Shown: piece by piece, positions 24,698-33,396 of the stretch
Layout of the letters: the number at the start of each line of letters is the position of its first letter
Numbering within the stretch: the first letter of the stretch is position 1
NCBI GenBank assembly: GCA_001412355.1
Contig: LKUD01000041.1
Coordinates: 1-34,766 of the forward strand
DNA length: 34,766 nt
Origin: Methanoculleus sp. SDB
Lineage (GTDB): Archaea; Halobacteriota; Methanomicrobia; Methanomicrobiales; Methanomicrobiaceae
Direction: 5' to 3'
Position numbers and translations under genes: made by a program
Notes under the pieces: model-generated
Databases searched by the model: none
Seen by the model: only the letters and a program-made list of their open reading frames with translations
Told to the model about the DNA's origin: nothing

Positions 24698-25930
24698 ATG
24701 GCGATGAAGACCGATACATTGGCTCGACCGGCAAAAACATACCCGCCGAGCAGCTTCCTGCCGCCCACGGAAATATGCGCTAAGTCGCATCTCCCCCCCA
24801 TTCCTGAACTTCTTTCACAGGGAAGGCACCTCCGTTTGTTCCGTTCCATGACAGATCCCATCCGGGACAACAATCTCCTTTCAATGGGGATTCAATCCAC
24901 CTTAATTGTTTCCGATTCGCACGATCCCGCGGAAGAGCAGGCTGATCGGGTTGCGGAAGAGGTAATCCAGATGCAGGAGTCGGTTGTACAACAGAAATAT
25001 CCCAATATTAAAAATTGTGGGCTTGAAGCATATAATCGAAATATTATACAATTAAAGACCAATAGTGCCCAAGGATGGCCAAATTCGATACAGCAAAATT
25101 TTATTTTTGGCAATGGCCAGGGACAACTAATGGACTTTAAAACAAGAGCATTTATGGAATCAAGATTTGGATATAATTTCAGTAAAATACGATTACATAC
25201 CGATTCGCGGGCAGCAGAATCGGCAAGAGCAATAAAAGCACAAGCTTTTACTATTGGAAATGATATTGGATTTAATTCAGGCAGTTATCGACCAGAAACC
25301 ATGTCAGGAAAACGGCTTATTGCCCATGAGTTAACTCATATCATTCAACAAGATAGCTCTAATTTAATTATTCAGAGAAAGCCAAATTCAAATTATAATA
25401 TTATAAAAAAGAATCTATCTTATGGAATATTTGACTGGGCCATAAGAGAAAAAGAAGTAAGAAGAGTATTAAAAATATTAGATGCTTTTTCTGAAGATGA
25501 ATTGGAAATTACAGTCCATCAAATGATTAGAGACGGAATATTGCACAGGTTGTATGATAATATTTCTGATGAGGATAAATTAATATATACTGATTTATTA
25601 ATGGAAATTAAGGCTATTAAAGGAAAAATAACTGGTTTACCGGTATGCTGCAAAGATACATTGAAGAAAATTGATCATATTATATCTTCAGGAAAACAGT
25701 TGAAAGCCCTTCTTGGGGCCGCTCCTTTCATTACACTATTTGGACAACATCCTGCAGATGTCGCATTAAACCTTTTACTTCAGGATTGGGATTTATATGT
25801 TGAAGTTGTTAAGGGGGTTGATCCAATAGTGAAAAATCAAGTATATCAAGTCATTGTTTTACATTTGATTGACCATCAGAAAACACCTGAAGAAGAGTTT
25901 TGGGAGAAAATGGAGAAGCTTTGGCAATAA
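24698..25930 (+). CDS. DUF4157 HExxH protein, candidate eCIS effector
   Basis: A 410-residue protein. Residues about 45-85 carry a processing-like N-terminal stretch with SDSHDPAEEQADRVAEEV, a motif common in DUF4157 proteins. The DUF4157 domain spans about residues 148-225: MESRFGYNFSKIRLHTDSRA, then AFTIGNDIGFNSGSY, and the zinc-type HELTH at residues 210-214. The known pattern: DUF4157 proteins are enriched in eCIS loci and often precede toxin domains. The remaining 185 residues are mostly helical, very AT-rich, and not recognised; they could be the payload. It has its own promoter-like upstream region and is the last gene of the plus strand cluster. It could be a protease, or a loading domain joined to a toxin. 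Confidence 0.82.
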   Translation: MAMKTDTLARPAKTYPPSSFLPPTEICAKSHLPPIPELLSQGRHLRLFRSMTDPIRDNNLLSMGIQSTLIVSDSHDPAEEQADRVAEEVIQMQESVVQQKYPNIKNCGLEAYNRNIIQLKTNSAQGWPNSIQQNFIFGNGQGQLMDFKTRAFMESRFGYNFSKIRLHTDSRAAESARAIKAQAFTIGNDIGFNSGSYRPETMSGKRLIAHELTHIIQQDSSNLIIQRKPNSNYNIIKKNLSYGIFDWAIREKEVRRVLKILDAFSEDELEITVHQMIRDGILHRLYDNISDEDKLIYTDLLMEIKAIKGKITGLPVCCKDTLKKIDHIISSGKQLKALLGAAPFITLFGQHPADVALNLLLQDWDLYVEVVKGVDPIVKNQVYQVIVLHLIDHQKTPEEEFWEKMEKLWQ

Positions 25931-26086
25931 TATTTATCATAGAAATTCAATTATTTATAATAAAAAATATTAAAAATTTTATAGCGGCCTTTATTCGGTG
26001 GTGAAAATCACAACCTCATCATTTCTAATTGACTTATAACAATATGTATTTATTAAACTCCCCTTCTTTGTAACATTCTATTTTCT
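25931..26086. other. AT-rich convergent gap
   Basis: The gap separates the stop of the DUF4157 gene from the stop of the minus-strand ATPase. T-rich and A-rich runs (25945-25980, 26060-26080) probably terminate both transcripts. No gene is seen. Confidence 0.4.
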
Positions 26087-28084
26087 TCACAACCACCCCG
26101 CCACCTCAGACTCACTCACCTCCCGCTCCGTTTTCCCCATCTCCGTCTTCGTGGCCTGCAGGATATGGCTCATCCGGACATGTATATTGGCATCGGCCGC
26201 AAGGAAGGCCGCATGGAGCGCAATGTTGCGGATAGCCCCTCCGGTTGCGCTGAGACGGGAGAGTTTTTCATAATCCAGCCCCTCCGTGGGCGTTGCCTCA
26301 GGAAAGATCTGCTCCCAGATTTTTTGCCGATGAACCTGATCAGGAAATGGAAACTGGATGATGAAACGGATCCGACGCAGAAACGCTGGATCTATCGCCT
26401 CTTTCAGGTTGGTGGTGAGAATGGCAAGGCCCCGGTAGGTCTCCATCCGCTGGAGAAGATAGGAGATTTCAATGTTGGCATACCGGTCATGACTGTCCTT
26501 CACCTCGCTGCGTTTGCCGAAGAGGGCATCGGCCTCGTCAAAGAGCAGAATCGCTCCACCTATTTCGGCAGCGTCGAATATTTTTCGCAGGTTCTTCTCG
26601 GTCTCTCCTATGTATTTGCTCACCACCTGGGAAAGGTCGATCCGATACAGGTCCAGTTGAAGGTCGGTGGCCAGCACTTCGGCCGCCAGGGTCTTTCCTG
26701 TGCCGCTCATGCCGGTGAAAAGGGCGCTGATCCCGAATCCCCGGGATGATCGCTCGGCGAAGCCCCACTTCTCGTAAACAGTGGCACGGTGGCGTACCTG
26801 TGCCGCGATCTGGTGGAGGAGAGTGCGCTGTTTATCGGGGAGAATCAACTGGTCCCACTTTGCTCGCGGTGTGATCCACTCTGCCAGACCCTGCATAGCC
26901 GGGCGTGTCATCCGACGGCAGGCGTCCCAGAGTGTGTTTCCGAGAATCTCAGGGTGAGGAGTAATTTGAACATCACAATCATCAGCGAGGATATCATTAC
27001 AAACATTCTGGATATCCGTTGGATTCAGGATAAATTGAGAGATCAGTGGATTTATCACGGCGTCCGGATTCGGGCACAACCAGCCAATCTGTTCTGTCCA
27101 GATCTCTCGTTGCTCCTGCACCGTAGGTCTTGGAATATCAAAGATCACGGACTGCCGATAAAACGTAACAGCATTTTTCCTTGAAATGAGAAGAGGGCAT
27201 TCGAGGGATTCACTGATGTATTTGAGTGCTGTTTCCCGGCCGGGATCATTTGAATCACCATCGTCGCAATTCAGGTAAATAGCACCGCGGCTTAACATCA
27301 TTTCCCTCATCGAAAGCCGTGCCAGCGCCTCCTGTTCAGCAGGAGAAAGAGGGATCCTTCCGGTATCAATTCGGAAAGGGCGATATCCCTGTATCTCACA
27401 GGCATGGAGATAAATATCTTGTTTGATTCTGGACTGATTTCCAATAAGTTGAATGGGAATATGGATTCCCTGATCCTCTCCTTCTGACCACACACGGCAA
27501 ATCTCTGTGGCAATATCCCGATGACAGGATACAAGTTCTTGCAGTGGAAAAGAATCCATTGGTTCAAGGATTCCGGAAAGCCGCTCATCGCAATATTGCA
27601 TTCCCATGAGAAAATGAAGGATACGTTCATCGATTCTAAGCTGACACTCGAACAGGCTTCTTCCGGGCTCGATTTCGATGAGACGCCAGTACCTGAGTGG
27701 GCCTGCCGGAGAAAGAGCAGACCAGGTACCTTCCGGTAAAACACTGAGGGCGAGCCCGAAAGTGAGAGAAGAAATGTCTCTCATACCGTGAGCTTTGATG
27801 ATAAGATTCTGAATTGAGGGCTCGATCTCGGCACCGGCGCAAAGAAGAAGGAGATCCCGTTCAAAGCGGGAGAATGTCGAGGTTATTAGGTCAAACGCCG
27901 GGGGAGACGGCATATTCTCTGCTATCCGGGAAAGACGTGCTCTCCCCTCGAGTCCTGCTGGATTCTCGTTTATATCATCACGATTTCGAAGGCGCTGTTC
28001 AATTTCCTCTCTTAAGATGGAAAAAGCGATGGCGAGGTATTGTTGGTTCGCTTCCATCCAAGTAACCGGATTATGATTATTCAT
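26087..28084 (-). CDS. eCIS AAA+ ATPase (Pvc15/Afp15-like)
   Basis: A 665-residue AAA+ protein. Residues about 1-430 are the weakly conserved N-terminal half typical of Pvc15/Afp15. The AAA+ module follows: Walker A GMSGTGKT at 458-465, Walker B ILLFDEAD near 512-519, sensor-1 LTTN around 556-559, and an RR arginine finger near 570-571. The known role in related systems is assembly or effector loading; deletion of the ATPase blocks production of particles or loading in PVC-type systems. It is encoded on the opposite strand and converges on the effector candidate, an unusual placing. TTG at 28111 could start a longer form, but ATG at 28084 is preferred because AGGG lies close upstream and the sequence then begins MNNHNPVTWMEANQQYLA. 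Confidence 0.93.
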   Translation of the reverse strand: MNNHNPVTWMEANQQYLAIAFSILREEIEQRLRNRDDINENPAGLEGRARLSRIAENMPSPPAFDLITSTFSRFERDLLLLCAGAEIEPSIQNLIIKAHGMRDISSLTFGLALSVLPEGTWSALSPAGPLRYWRLIEIEPGRSLFECQLRIDERILHFLMGMQYCDERLSGILEPMDSFPLQELVSCHRDIATEICRVWSEGEDQGIHIPIQLIGNQSRIKQDIYLHACEIQGYRPFRIDTGRIPLSPAEQEALARLSMREMMLSRGAIYLNCDDGDSNDPGRETALKYISESLECPLLISRKNAVTFYRQSVIFDIPRPTVQEQREIWTEQIGWLCPNPDAVINPLISQFILNPTDIQNVCNDILADDCDVQITPHPEILGNTLWDACRRMTRPAMQGLAEWITPRAKWDQLILPDKQRTLLHQIAAQVRHRATVYEKWGFAERSSRGFGISALFTGMSGTGKTLAAEVLATDLQLDLYRIDLSQVVSKYIGETEKNLRKIFDAAEIGGAILLFDEADALFGKRSEVKDSHDRYANIEISYLLQRMETYRGLAILTTNLKEAIDPAFLRRIRFIIQFPFPDQVHRQKIWEQIFPEATPTEGLDYEKLSRLSATGGAIRNIALHAAFLAADANIHVRMSHILQATKTEMGKTEREVSESEVAGWL

Positions 28085-28162
28085 GGTATCCCTGCGATAT
28101 CTTCTTTTCAAACGGGAATATCAACAGATATCAGAATGATGAAAGAATTCAAACGACTCATA

Positions 28163-28206
28163 TTTTAATCTTAATATATATATAAAAAATATTTATATTA
28201 TATAAA
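28163..28206 (-). promoter_or_regulatory. AT-rich promoter region of the ATPase gene
   Basis: Read on the minus strand, a long run of TATA-like sequence (AATATATATATA and TTTATATAATATAAATA types) lies 80-120 bases before the ATPase start. It gives the ATPase its own promoter and lies directly after the stop of the MBL gene. Confidence 0.5.
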
Positions 28207-28216
28207 TAAAAATCGG

Positions 28217-29095
28217 TTAAAGTGAGGTATCAATAAGACTCTTTTTATCCCTCACCCGCACATTCGCCAGAAAAGTCCTCGCCAGAAGCGGACTGACCGC
28301 CCCGGGCGGCAATCCCAGCACCGCCGCCACGTCCCGGGCCAGCGCCATCGGCTCCGGGTTCTCCGCCCCGGCGCAGGAAAGCACGGCCTCATGGATCGCC
28401 TGCAGGTAGAGAATGCCCTCGTCCATCACCCGGTAGGCCTCCCCGCCATACCGCGGCTCGTCCCATGCCGACAAAAGCACCTTGATACCGGCCCGGTTCC
28501 GGAGCCGTTCCACCGACCGCACCGACGCGAGGGCATCGTCGTACACCGGCAGATCGCCCCGCACCGGCACCGCATCGCCGCAGCAGAGCACATTTTCGTC
28601 ATGCAGGAACAGCGAGACGGACCCGGGCGAGTGGCCCGGCGTGTGGATAACCTCAATCTCGCCCCGCATCCCGTCGGGCTCGATGGTCATGCCGTCGAGA
28701 AGCTCGATATCGACCTTTACCGGGCCGCCGACCAGCATGTCGAACCCCGGCACCGGTCGCTCGCGGTTCTGGCGAGCCACATCCTCGATCCAGACCCGCT
28801 CGGCGGGATGGGCCGCAATGTTGCACTGCGTTTCCTGCCGGATTGTCCGTGCCGCCCCGATATGATCGGGGTGGGAATGCGTCAGGACGATGAGGGCAAT
28901 CTCCGACGGGTCACGCCCCGCGGAGCGGACAGCGTCGAAAATCAGCGCACCGGACCCGGCCACGCCCGTATCGACGAGGGTGATCGTCTCGCCGAATACG
29001 ACATATGAGTACACGAACCGGTCGAGAGCGATGCCGGGTGCGACAGGGATTTTGAACGGATGCCTGAGCGCATGGACGGACGGAATAATCTGCAT
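28217..29095 (-). CDS. MBL-fold metallo-hydrolase
   Basis: A 292-residue metallo-beta-lactamase-fold protein. The metal site is complete: THSHPDHIG near residue 73, HTPGHSPGS near residue 150 and CCGDAV near residue 170. The C-terminal 110 residues (LLSAWDEPRYGGEAYRVMDE with RDVAAVLGLP) form an extra helical domain. The family includes hydrolases of thioesters, phosphodiesters and sulfur compounds; substrate unknown. AAAGGAG lies six bases before ATG. The C-terminal part is the homologue of the remnant at 5623-5995, so the eCIS sits between an intact and a decayed copy of the same gene. Confidence 0.88.
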   Translation of the reverse strand: MQIIPSVHALRHPFKIPVAPGIALDRFVYSYVVFGETITLVDTGVAGSGALIFDAVRSAGRDPSEIALIVLTHSHPDHIGAARTIRQETQCNIAAHPAERVWIEDVARQNRERPVPGFDMLVGGPVKVDIELLDGMTIEPDGMRGEIEVIHTPGHSPGSVSLFLHDENVLCCGDAVPVRGDLPVYDDALASVRSVERLRNRAGIKVLLSAWDEPRYGGEAYRVMDEGILYLQAIHEAVLSCAGAENPEPMALARDVAAVLGLPPGAVSPLLARTFLANVRVRDKKSLIDTSL

Positions 29096-29605
29096 GGGAA
29101 CTCCTTTCTGCAGGTATAGGGAGGACAGATGATAATAGGAAGGGAGAGAGCCGTATTCAGAATTCCATCCTCATCCGGTAACTACTGTTCCGGGCCGCCA
29201 CCCGGCCATTCTTTGTATGGTATATCCCGCACACCGGCGTTGGTGTCCGCTGCCGATACGGGAGGAGCGTTGCCGATGAGATTCAGGAAAACCTCTTCGC
29301 TACCGTCCGGCCATCTGCGGGATTGAACCGTTCCTGCGCGATGCGGCGTCGAACTCGTGCAGCATTGTGCGCGCCCGTATCGCTCAGGCAAAAATACCGG
29401 CATACTGCCGCCCGATATTCAAACGATCATAAAACCGACAATAAGGGCTCCGATAATGAATCTGAACAATCCTGAACGGTTGTATCCGTACCGGAACGAT
29501 CACGGCAGGTCCGGTTTTCCCTGAACGTTCGGGAACCTTATACCGCCCGTCGCCGACCATTCTCCCAGGCGACGGGAAGCGCCCGACGATCAAGGAGGAT
29601 ACATT
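29096..29605. other. 510-base divergent intergenic region
   Basis: The region separates two divergent genes. I see a TATA-like CTTATACC near 29537-29544 for the DUF5667 gene and the inverted repeat listed separately. A minus-strand ORF at 29182-29403 encodes 73 residues with no good ribosome binding site and is not called as a gene, though its codon choice is not implausible. No RNA gene is evident. Confidence 0.4.
29546..29576. repeat. Perfect 9-bp inverted repeat in the DUF5667 leader
   Basis: CCCGTCGCC at 29546-29554 mirrors GGCGACGGG at 29568-29576 across a 13-base loop. It lies between a TATA-like CTTATACC (29537-29544) and the AAGGAGG ribosome binding site, and so falls at or just after the start of transcription. 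It may be an operator or a leader hairpin. Confidence 0.5.
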
Positions 29606-30376
29606 ATGACAGCACGAAACGTATGGATTGCCGGCATCCTCGCACTCGCCCTGCTCTGCATGGCCGGTGCGGCGGCAGCCGATGAGACTATCGGCAACGC
29701 CACGGGCGAGTTCGTCATCGTGGACGACGTCGAACCCTATGACGGGCCAATCGGCCCCGGCAGCCCGCTCTACGGCCTCAAGATCGCGTTTGAAGACCTT
29801 GACGAGTCATTTACCGCAAATGAGACAGAACGCTTCAATAAACAGCTGAACCATGCACGGCTGCGGCTCTCCGAGGTACGGCGGGAGCTTCTCATGAACA
29901 ACACGGACGCGGCCGAGCGCGCCCTGGAGCTCTATGAAGCAAAGCTCAATACGACACAGCTCCAGCTGCAGGTGATGGCATCCTCGAACGCGACCGGGCT
30001 CCTCCATGCCCAGCAGATTGTCGCCCGGCACCAGCTGGTGCTCGGAACCCTGCTCGATGAAAACCCGGGCAACCGGGGCCTGCAGCGGGCGTACAACAAC
30101 TCCGTAACCCTCGAGCAGAAATTCGAGGAAAAAACCCAGACCCGGATCGAGCGTGTCGTCCAGAAAAACAACGCGACGATAGCAAAGGCCGTCCGGCTGG
30201 CAGAGAAGACACAGCAGCACACAAACAATACCGGCGAGGAACAGGCCATTAAAGTCCAGCAGACCGAAAAGGTGCAGCAGGGCCAGGGTGCCGGCGGAAA
30301 CGACGATAAAGGACAGAAACAGGTGACGCAGACGCCGGCAAACGACAACGGACAGAAAGGAAATAAGAATCAATAA
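29606..30376 (+). CDS. DUF5667 secreted protein
   Basis: A 256-residue protein with a signal peptide (residues 1-25, MTARNVWIAGILALALLC followed by an Ala-rich cleavage region). The DUF5667 motif PIGPGSPLYGLKIAFEDLDE, followed by an ETERFNKQLNHARLRLSEVR helix, occupies residues about 45-95; coiled helices continue to about 200. The last 50 residues are low-complexity Gln, Asn, Gly and Lys. Domains of this family are common in secreted archaeal proteins; function unknown. The ribosome binding site AAGGAGG lies at good spacing. A T-run just after the stop (30380-30385) may end the transcript. Confidence 0.8.
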   Translation: MTARNVWIAGILALALLCMAGAAAADETIGNATGEFVIVDDVEPYDGPIGPGSPLYGLKIAFEDLDESFTANETERFNKQLNHARLRLSEVRRELLMNNTDAAERALELYEAKLNTTQLQLQVMASSNATGLLHAQQIVARHQLVLGTLLDENPGNRGLQRAYNNSVTLEQKFEEKTQTRIERVVQKNNATIAKAVRLAEKTQQHTNNTGEEQAIKVQQTEKVQQGQGAGGNDDKGQKQVTQTPANDNGQKGNKNQ

Positions 30377-30534
30377 TCCCTTTTTCCGGCAGGAGAAAAC
30401 CCATTGCAGCAAAAAATCGGATCCCTCCGCTGCAGGCAAACCGAAACGAGGGACGGCGATGCCGGCCCGACACCGGTTCCCAAATTTTTTCTTGTCGGAT
30501 ACGATACCATTTCAGAAGAAACCGGTGGTGAGAA

Positions 30535-31488
30535 ATGAGACGAGTGCTGCGGCAAATGCCGGTGATTGTTCTCCTGCTGTGTGCCGTCCTGACCTGCACG
30601 GCTGCAGCGGCCGAACCCGACTATGCCGTTACGTATACCATCACCGTCGCAGATGACGGGTCGGCCCTCTGGCGCGTGGAATACCGCGCACTCCTGCCTA
30701 CCATCGCCGATGTCGCGGATTTTGAGGCCTATGCGGCTGATCTTTCGATCGTGTATCTCCCCCAGTTCCGCGATCTGATGGAGCGCTCGGCGGCACAGGC
30801 GGCGGTGGCGACCGGCCGCTCCATGGCCGTGGCCGATGTTACCGGTGATGCCGTCATGCAGGAGTCCCCCACCGGACGGTACGGCGTGGTGGTGTACACG
30901 GCCCTCTGGGACGGATTTGCCCGCCCCGGCACCACGCTCATCATCGGCGATGCATTCGCCGGCGGACTCTATCTGGAATACGGCAACACGCTCATCATCC
31001 GCTATCCCGACGGGTATACGGTCGTGCGGGCCGAACCGGCGCCGGACGATACCCGTGACGGCCTCGCCTGGTACGGCCAGCGCTCGTTCGGTGCCGGAGA
31101 GCCCAGAGTGGAACTGGAACCGGCAGCATTTCCGCTTCTGCCCGTTGCCATCGCTCTCGTCCTGATCATCGCAATTACCGGTGCAGGATTTGCATTCCGT
31201 CGGAGAAGGACGGAAACGGAAGAGATACCCCTGCAGGACACGGCCGGCTCGGTTTCAGCCGGTGACGCCGGGCCGGTGAGCATCGAAGACCGGATCGTGC
31301 AGCTGCTCCTGTCACAGGGCGGGGAGCTGTTCCAGTCCGATATTGTCAGGATGACCGGCCTGCCCAGGTCGACCGTGAGCACGGCGTTAAACGGCCTCCA
31401 TGCACGCGGCGTTATCATGAAAATCAGGAAAGGGCGGGAGAACGTCATCAGGCTCGCGCCCGGCATGCCGCCGGATTCGGATCAATGA
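30535..31488 (+). CDS. Membrane-anchored winged-helix transcription regulator
   Basis: A 317-residue protein. It has an N-terminal signal peptide (residues 1-26), an extracytoplasmic beta domain (about 27-198), one transmembrane helix (FPLLPVAIALVLIIAITGAG, about 199-220), an RRRR stop-transfer patch, and a cytoplasmic winged helix (about 245-310: LLLSQGGELFQSDIVRMTGL, then STVSTALNGLHARGVI). This layout is typical of archaeal one-component surface-sensing regulators. GGTGGTGAG is the ribosome binding site. It follows the DUF5667 gene by 158 bases in the same direction; a functional link is plausible but unproven. Confidence 0.82.
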   Translation: MRRVLRQMPVIVLLLCAVLTCTAAAAEPDYAVTYTITVADDGSALWRVEYRALLPTIADVADFEAYAADLSIVYLPQFRDLMERSAAQAAVATGRSMAVADVTGDAVMQESPTGRYGVVVYTALWDGFARPGTTLIIGDAFAGGLYLEYGNTLIIRYPDGYTVVRAEPAPDDTRDGLAWYGQRSFGAGEPRVELEPAAFPLLPVAIALVLIIAITGAGFAFRRRRTETEEIPLQDTAGSVSAGDAGPVSIEDRIVQLLLSQGGELFQSDIVRMTGLPRSTVSTALNGLHARGVIMKIRKGRENVIRLAPGMPPDSDQ

Positions 31489-32085
31489 TTCCCCGTCACG
31501 GACACATCCCCGGTGGAACGGATCGGAAGCAGGACCAACCCACCACCTAATTTTCCTGCTGATTCGTGTTCGTTGCCTCACACGGCAACCGGGAAGGCCC
31601 TCGCTATGATGGACCGGTCCGGTCCGGCCGCGTTGATCCTCAGCCGGTTCATACCGATCCTAAACCTGCCGCCATTCATCGCCGGATTGAACACGGGCAC
31701 AGGTCTGGTACCGGTCGGTCAGGTTCGACCTGCCCCGCATTCCTCCCCCTGTTTCCTGACGGTGAATTGTTGAGATGCACTATGCACTGTTGAGGAGACC
31801 GTCGATAAGTACTATTTCCGGCCGACGTCGCTCCGTCAACGTATCAAGCGCGAGGGAACTACGCAAAATGGACGTTAATCTGAATTATTTTTGATGAAAA
31901 AGCCCTGATTCAGGATACCGAACCACCGGCCCACGCAATACGGCAACGGGCAATGAAGATCGAAAATAACTCAAATCAAAGACATTTGGTCAAATTAAGC
32001 TCATATGTTTGGATTTTCCCGCAACACTTATAGTGCATGAGCCCGAACAATACGTCCGAACATACCCGTATCCGGATTTTTTTCC
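31489..32085. other. 597-base intergenic region before ablA
   Basis: No credible gene is visible. A CAGGTTCGACCTG palindrome lies near 31720, short GGTCCGG repeats near 31615, and an ablA promoter at its right end. Codon patterns on both strands are random-looking and GC-rich. It could be degraded coding sequence or a long regulatory region for the osmolyte operon. Confidence 0.35.
32024..32034 (+). promoter_or_regulatory. Putative TATA box of the ablA-ablB operon
   Basis: ACACTTATAGT lies about 55 bases upstream of the ablA start. With a normal TATA-to-start distance the transcript would begin near 32055, leaving a short leader without a Shine-Dalgarno motif. Confidence 0.4.
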
Positions 32086-33396
32086 ATGACCATTTATTCA
32101 GCCAACCAGCAGCAGATTGCTGCCAGAATCAATCCCGCATCGCAACGGTCGAACTGGACGGACTGGCACTGGCAGGTCAGCCATGCCATCAGGGAGATCC
32201 CGACCTTCGAACGCCTTACCGGCATCGTATTCACCCCTGAACAACGCAAACGGCTCGAGGAGACGGTCGCGAAATTTCCGCTCTCCATCACGCCCTACTA
32301 CCTTTCCCTCATCGAGGCCGAGGACTACGACAACGATCCCGTCTTCATGCAGGCATTCCCCTCCGAGGCGGAGCTGATCATCGAGGACTGCGACATGCCC
32401 GACCCGCTCGCCGAGGACACCGACAGCCCGGCGGCCTGCATCACGCACCGGTATCCCGACCGGGTGCTCTTTCTGGTCAGCAACGTCTGCGCCATGTACT
32501 GCCGCCACTGCACCCGGAAGCGGAAAGTCGGCGACATCGACTCCATACCCGACAAGGCCGCGATCCGAGAAGGCCTCGACTACATTGCGGGCCACCCGGC
32601 CATCCGCGACGTTCTCCTCTCGGGCGGCGATCCCCTGATGCTGCCCGACGAGTATCTCGACTGGATCCTGACCGAGCTTACCGCCATCCCGCACGTCGAG
32701 GTGGTCCGGATCGGGAGCCGGGTTCCCGTCGTGCTCCCCTACCGCATCACCGATGAGCTGGTCGCGATGCTGAAAAAACACCACCCGCTCTTTCTTAACA
32801 CGCACTTCAACCACCCCCGCGAGATTACCGCATCGTCGCGCCAGGCACTCGGGAAACTCGCCGACGCGGGCATCCCGCTCGGCAACCAGACAGTGGTGCT
32901 TGCGGGCGTCAACGATTGCCCCCGGATCATGAAGACGCTCGTGCACAAGCTCGTGCAGCAGCGGGTCAGGCCGTACTACCTCTACCAGTGCGACCTCTCC
33001 GAGGGGCTCGCCCATTTCAGGACACCGGTAGGCAAGGGCATCGAGATCATCGAGAGCCTCATCGGCCACACGAGCGGGTTTGCCGTCCCGACGTACGTCA
33101 TCGACGCGCCCGGCGGCGGGGGCAAGATCCCGGTAATGCCGACGTACCTCATCTCGTGGTCGACGAACAAGGTGGTGCTCCGGAACTACGAAGGCGTCAT
33201 CTCCACCTACCGCGAACCGGACTCCTACCAGCCGGTCTACTGCGACCGGAACTGCGAAGCCTGCACGCTCAGCCTCAAGCTCGACGACGCCGACGAGTCC
33301 AAGGCGGTCGGGATCGAGAAGCTGCTCTCCGACTACGACGACACCTACATGCTGATCCCTGAAAACACCGAGCGGATCGGCCGGCGCAATGAGTGA
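32086..33396 (+). CDS. ablA: Lysine 2,3-aminomutase
   Basis: A 436-residue radical SAM enzyme that converts L-lysine to L-beta-lysine with PLP. The iron-sulfur cluster motif CxxxCxxC is CAMYCRHC with Cys at 135, 139 and 142. [11 protein letters not shown] and [14 protein letters not shown] are family hallmarks, the GGGGKIP segment carries the PLP-binding lysine, and CDRNCEAC near the C-terminus binds a structural zinc. It is the first step toward N-epsilon-acetyl-beta-lysine, a compatible solute of methanogens. The start has no clear ribosome binding site (a T-rich stretch precedes ATG), yet the N-terminal WTDWHWQ segment fits homologues. ablB begins inside the last codons of this gene. Confidence 0.95.
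   Translation: MTIYSANQQQIAARINPASQRSNWTDWHWQVSHAIREIPTFERLTGIVFTPEQRKRLEETVAKFPLSITPYYLSLIEAEDYDNDPVFMQAFPSEAELIIEDCDMPDPLAEDTDSPAACITHRYPDRVLFLVSNVCAMYCRHCTRKRKVGDIDSIPDKAAIREGLDYIAGHPAIRDVLLSGGDPLMLPDEYLDWILTELTAIPHVEVVRIGSRVPVVLPYRITDELVAMLKKHHPLFLNTHFNHPREITASSRQALGKLADAGIPLGNQTVVLAGVNDCPRIMKTLVHKLVQQRVRPYYLYQCDLSEGLAHFRTPVGKGIEIIESLIGHTSGFAVPTYVIDAPGGGGKIPVMPTYLISWSTNKVVLRNYEGVISTYREPDSYQPVYCDRNCEACTLSLKLDDADESKAVGIEKLLSDYDDTYMLIPENTERIGRRNE

Noticed and set aside
6311-28084. A prophage or defective prophage
   Set aside because: No capsid, portal, terminase, integrase, lysis or replication genes; the DUF4255, DUF6760, DUF4157 and AAA+ genes mark eCIS particles.
6311-28084. Type VI secretion system
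   Set aside because: No TssJLM membrane complex, no ClpV, and no TssB/TssC pair; the single sheath protein and AAA+ type are those of eCIS.
28391-29008. Plus-strand 205-codon frame opposite the MBL gene
   Set aside because: Shadow of the MBL hydrolase, whose motifs and ribosome binding site are clear; this frame has a His/Pro/Arg-rich composition and no recognisable domain.
29182-29403. Minus-strand 73-codon ORF in the divergent gap
   Set aside because: Plausible codons in the second half but only a weak GGGCGG before ATG and no domain; not enough to call a gene.
29807-30439. Minus-strand 210-codon frame opposite the DUF5667 gene
   Set aside because: The plus-strand gene has a signal peptide, family motif and ribosome binding site; the minus frame is an antisense artefact.
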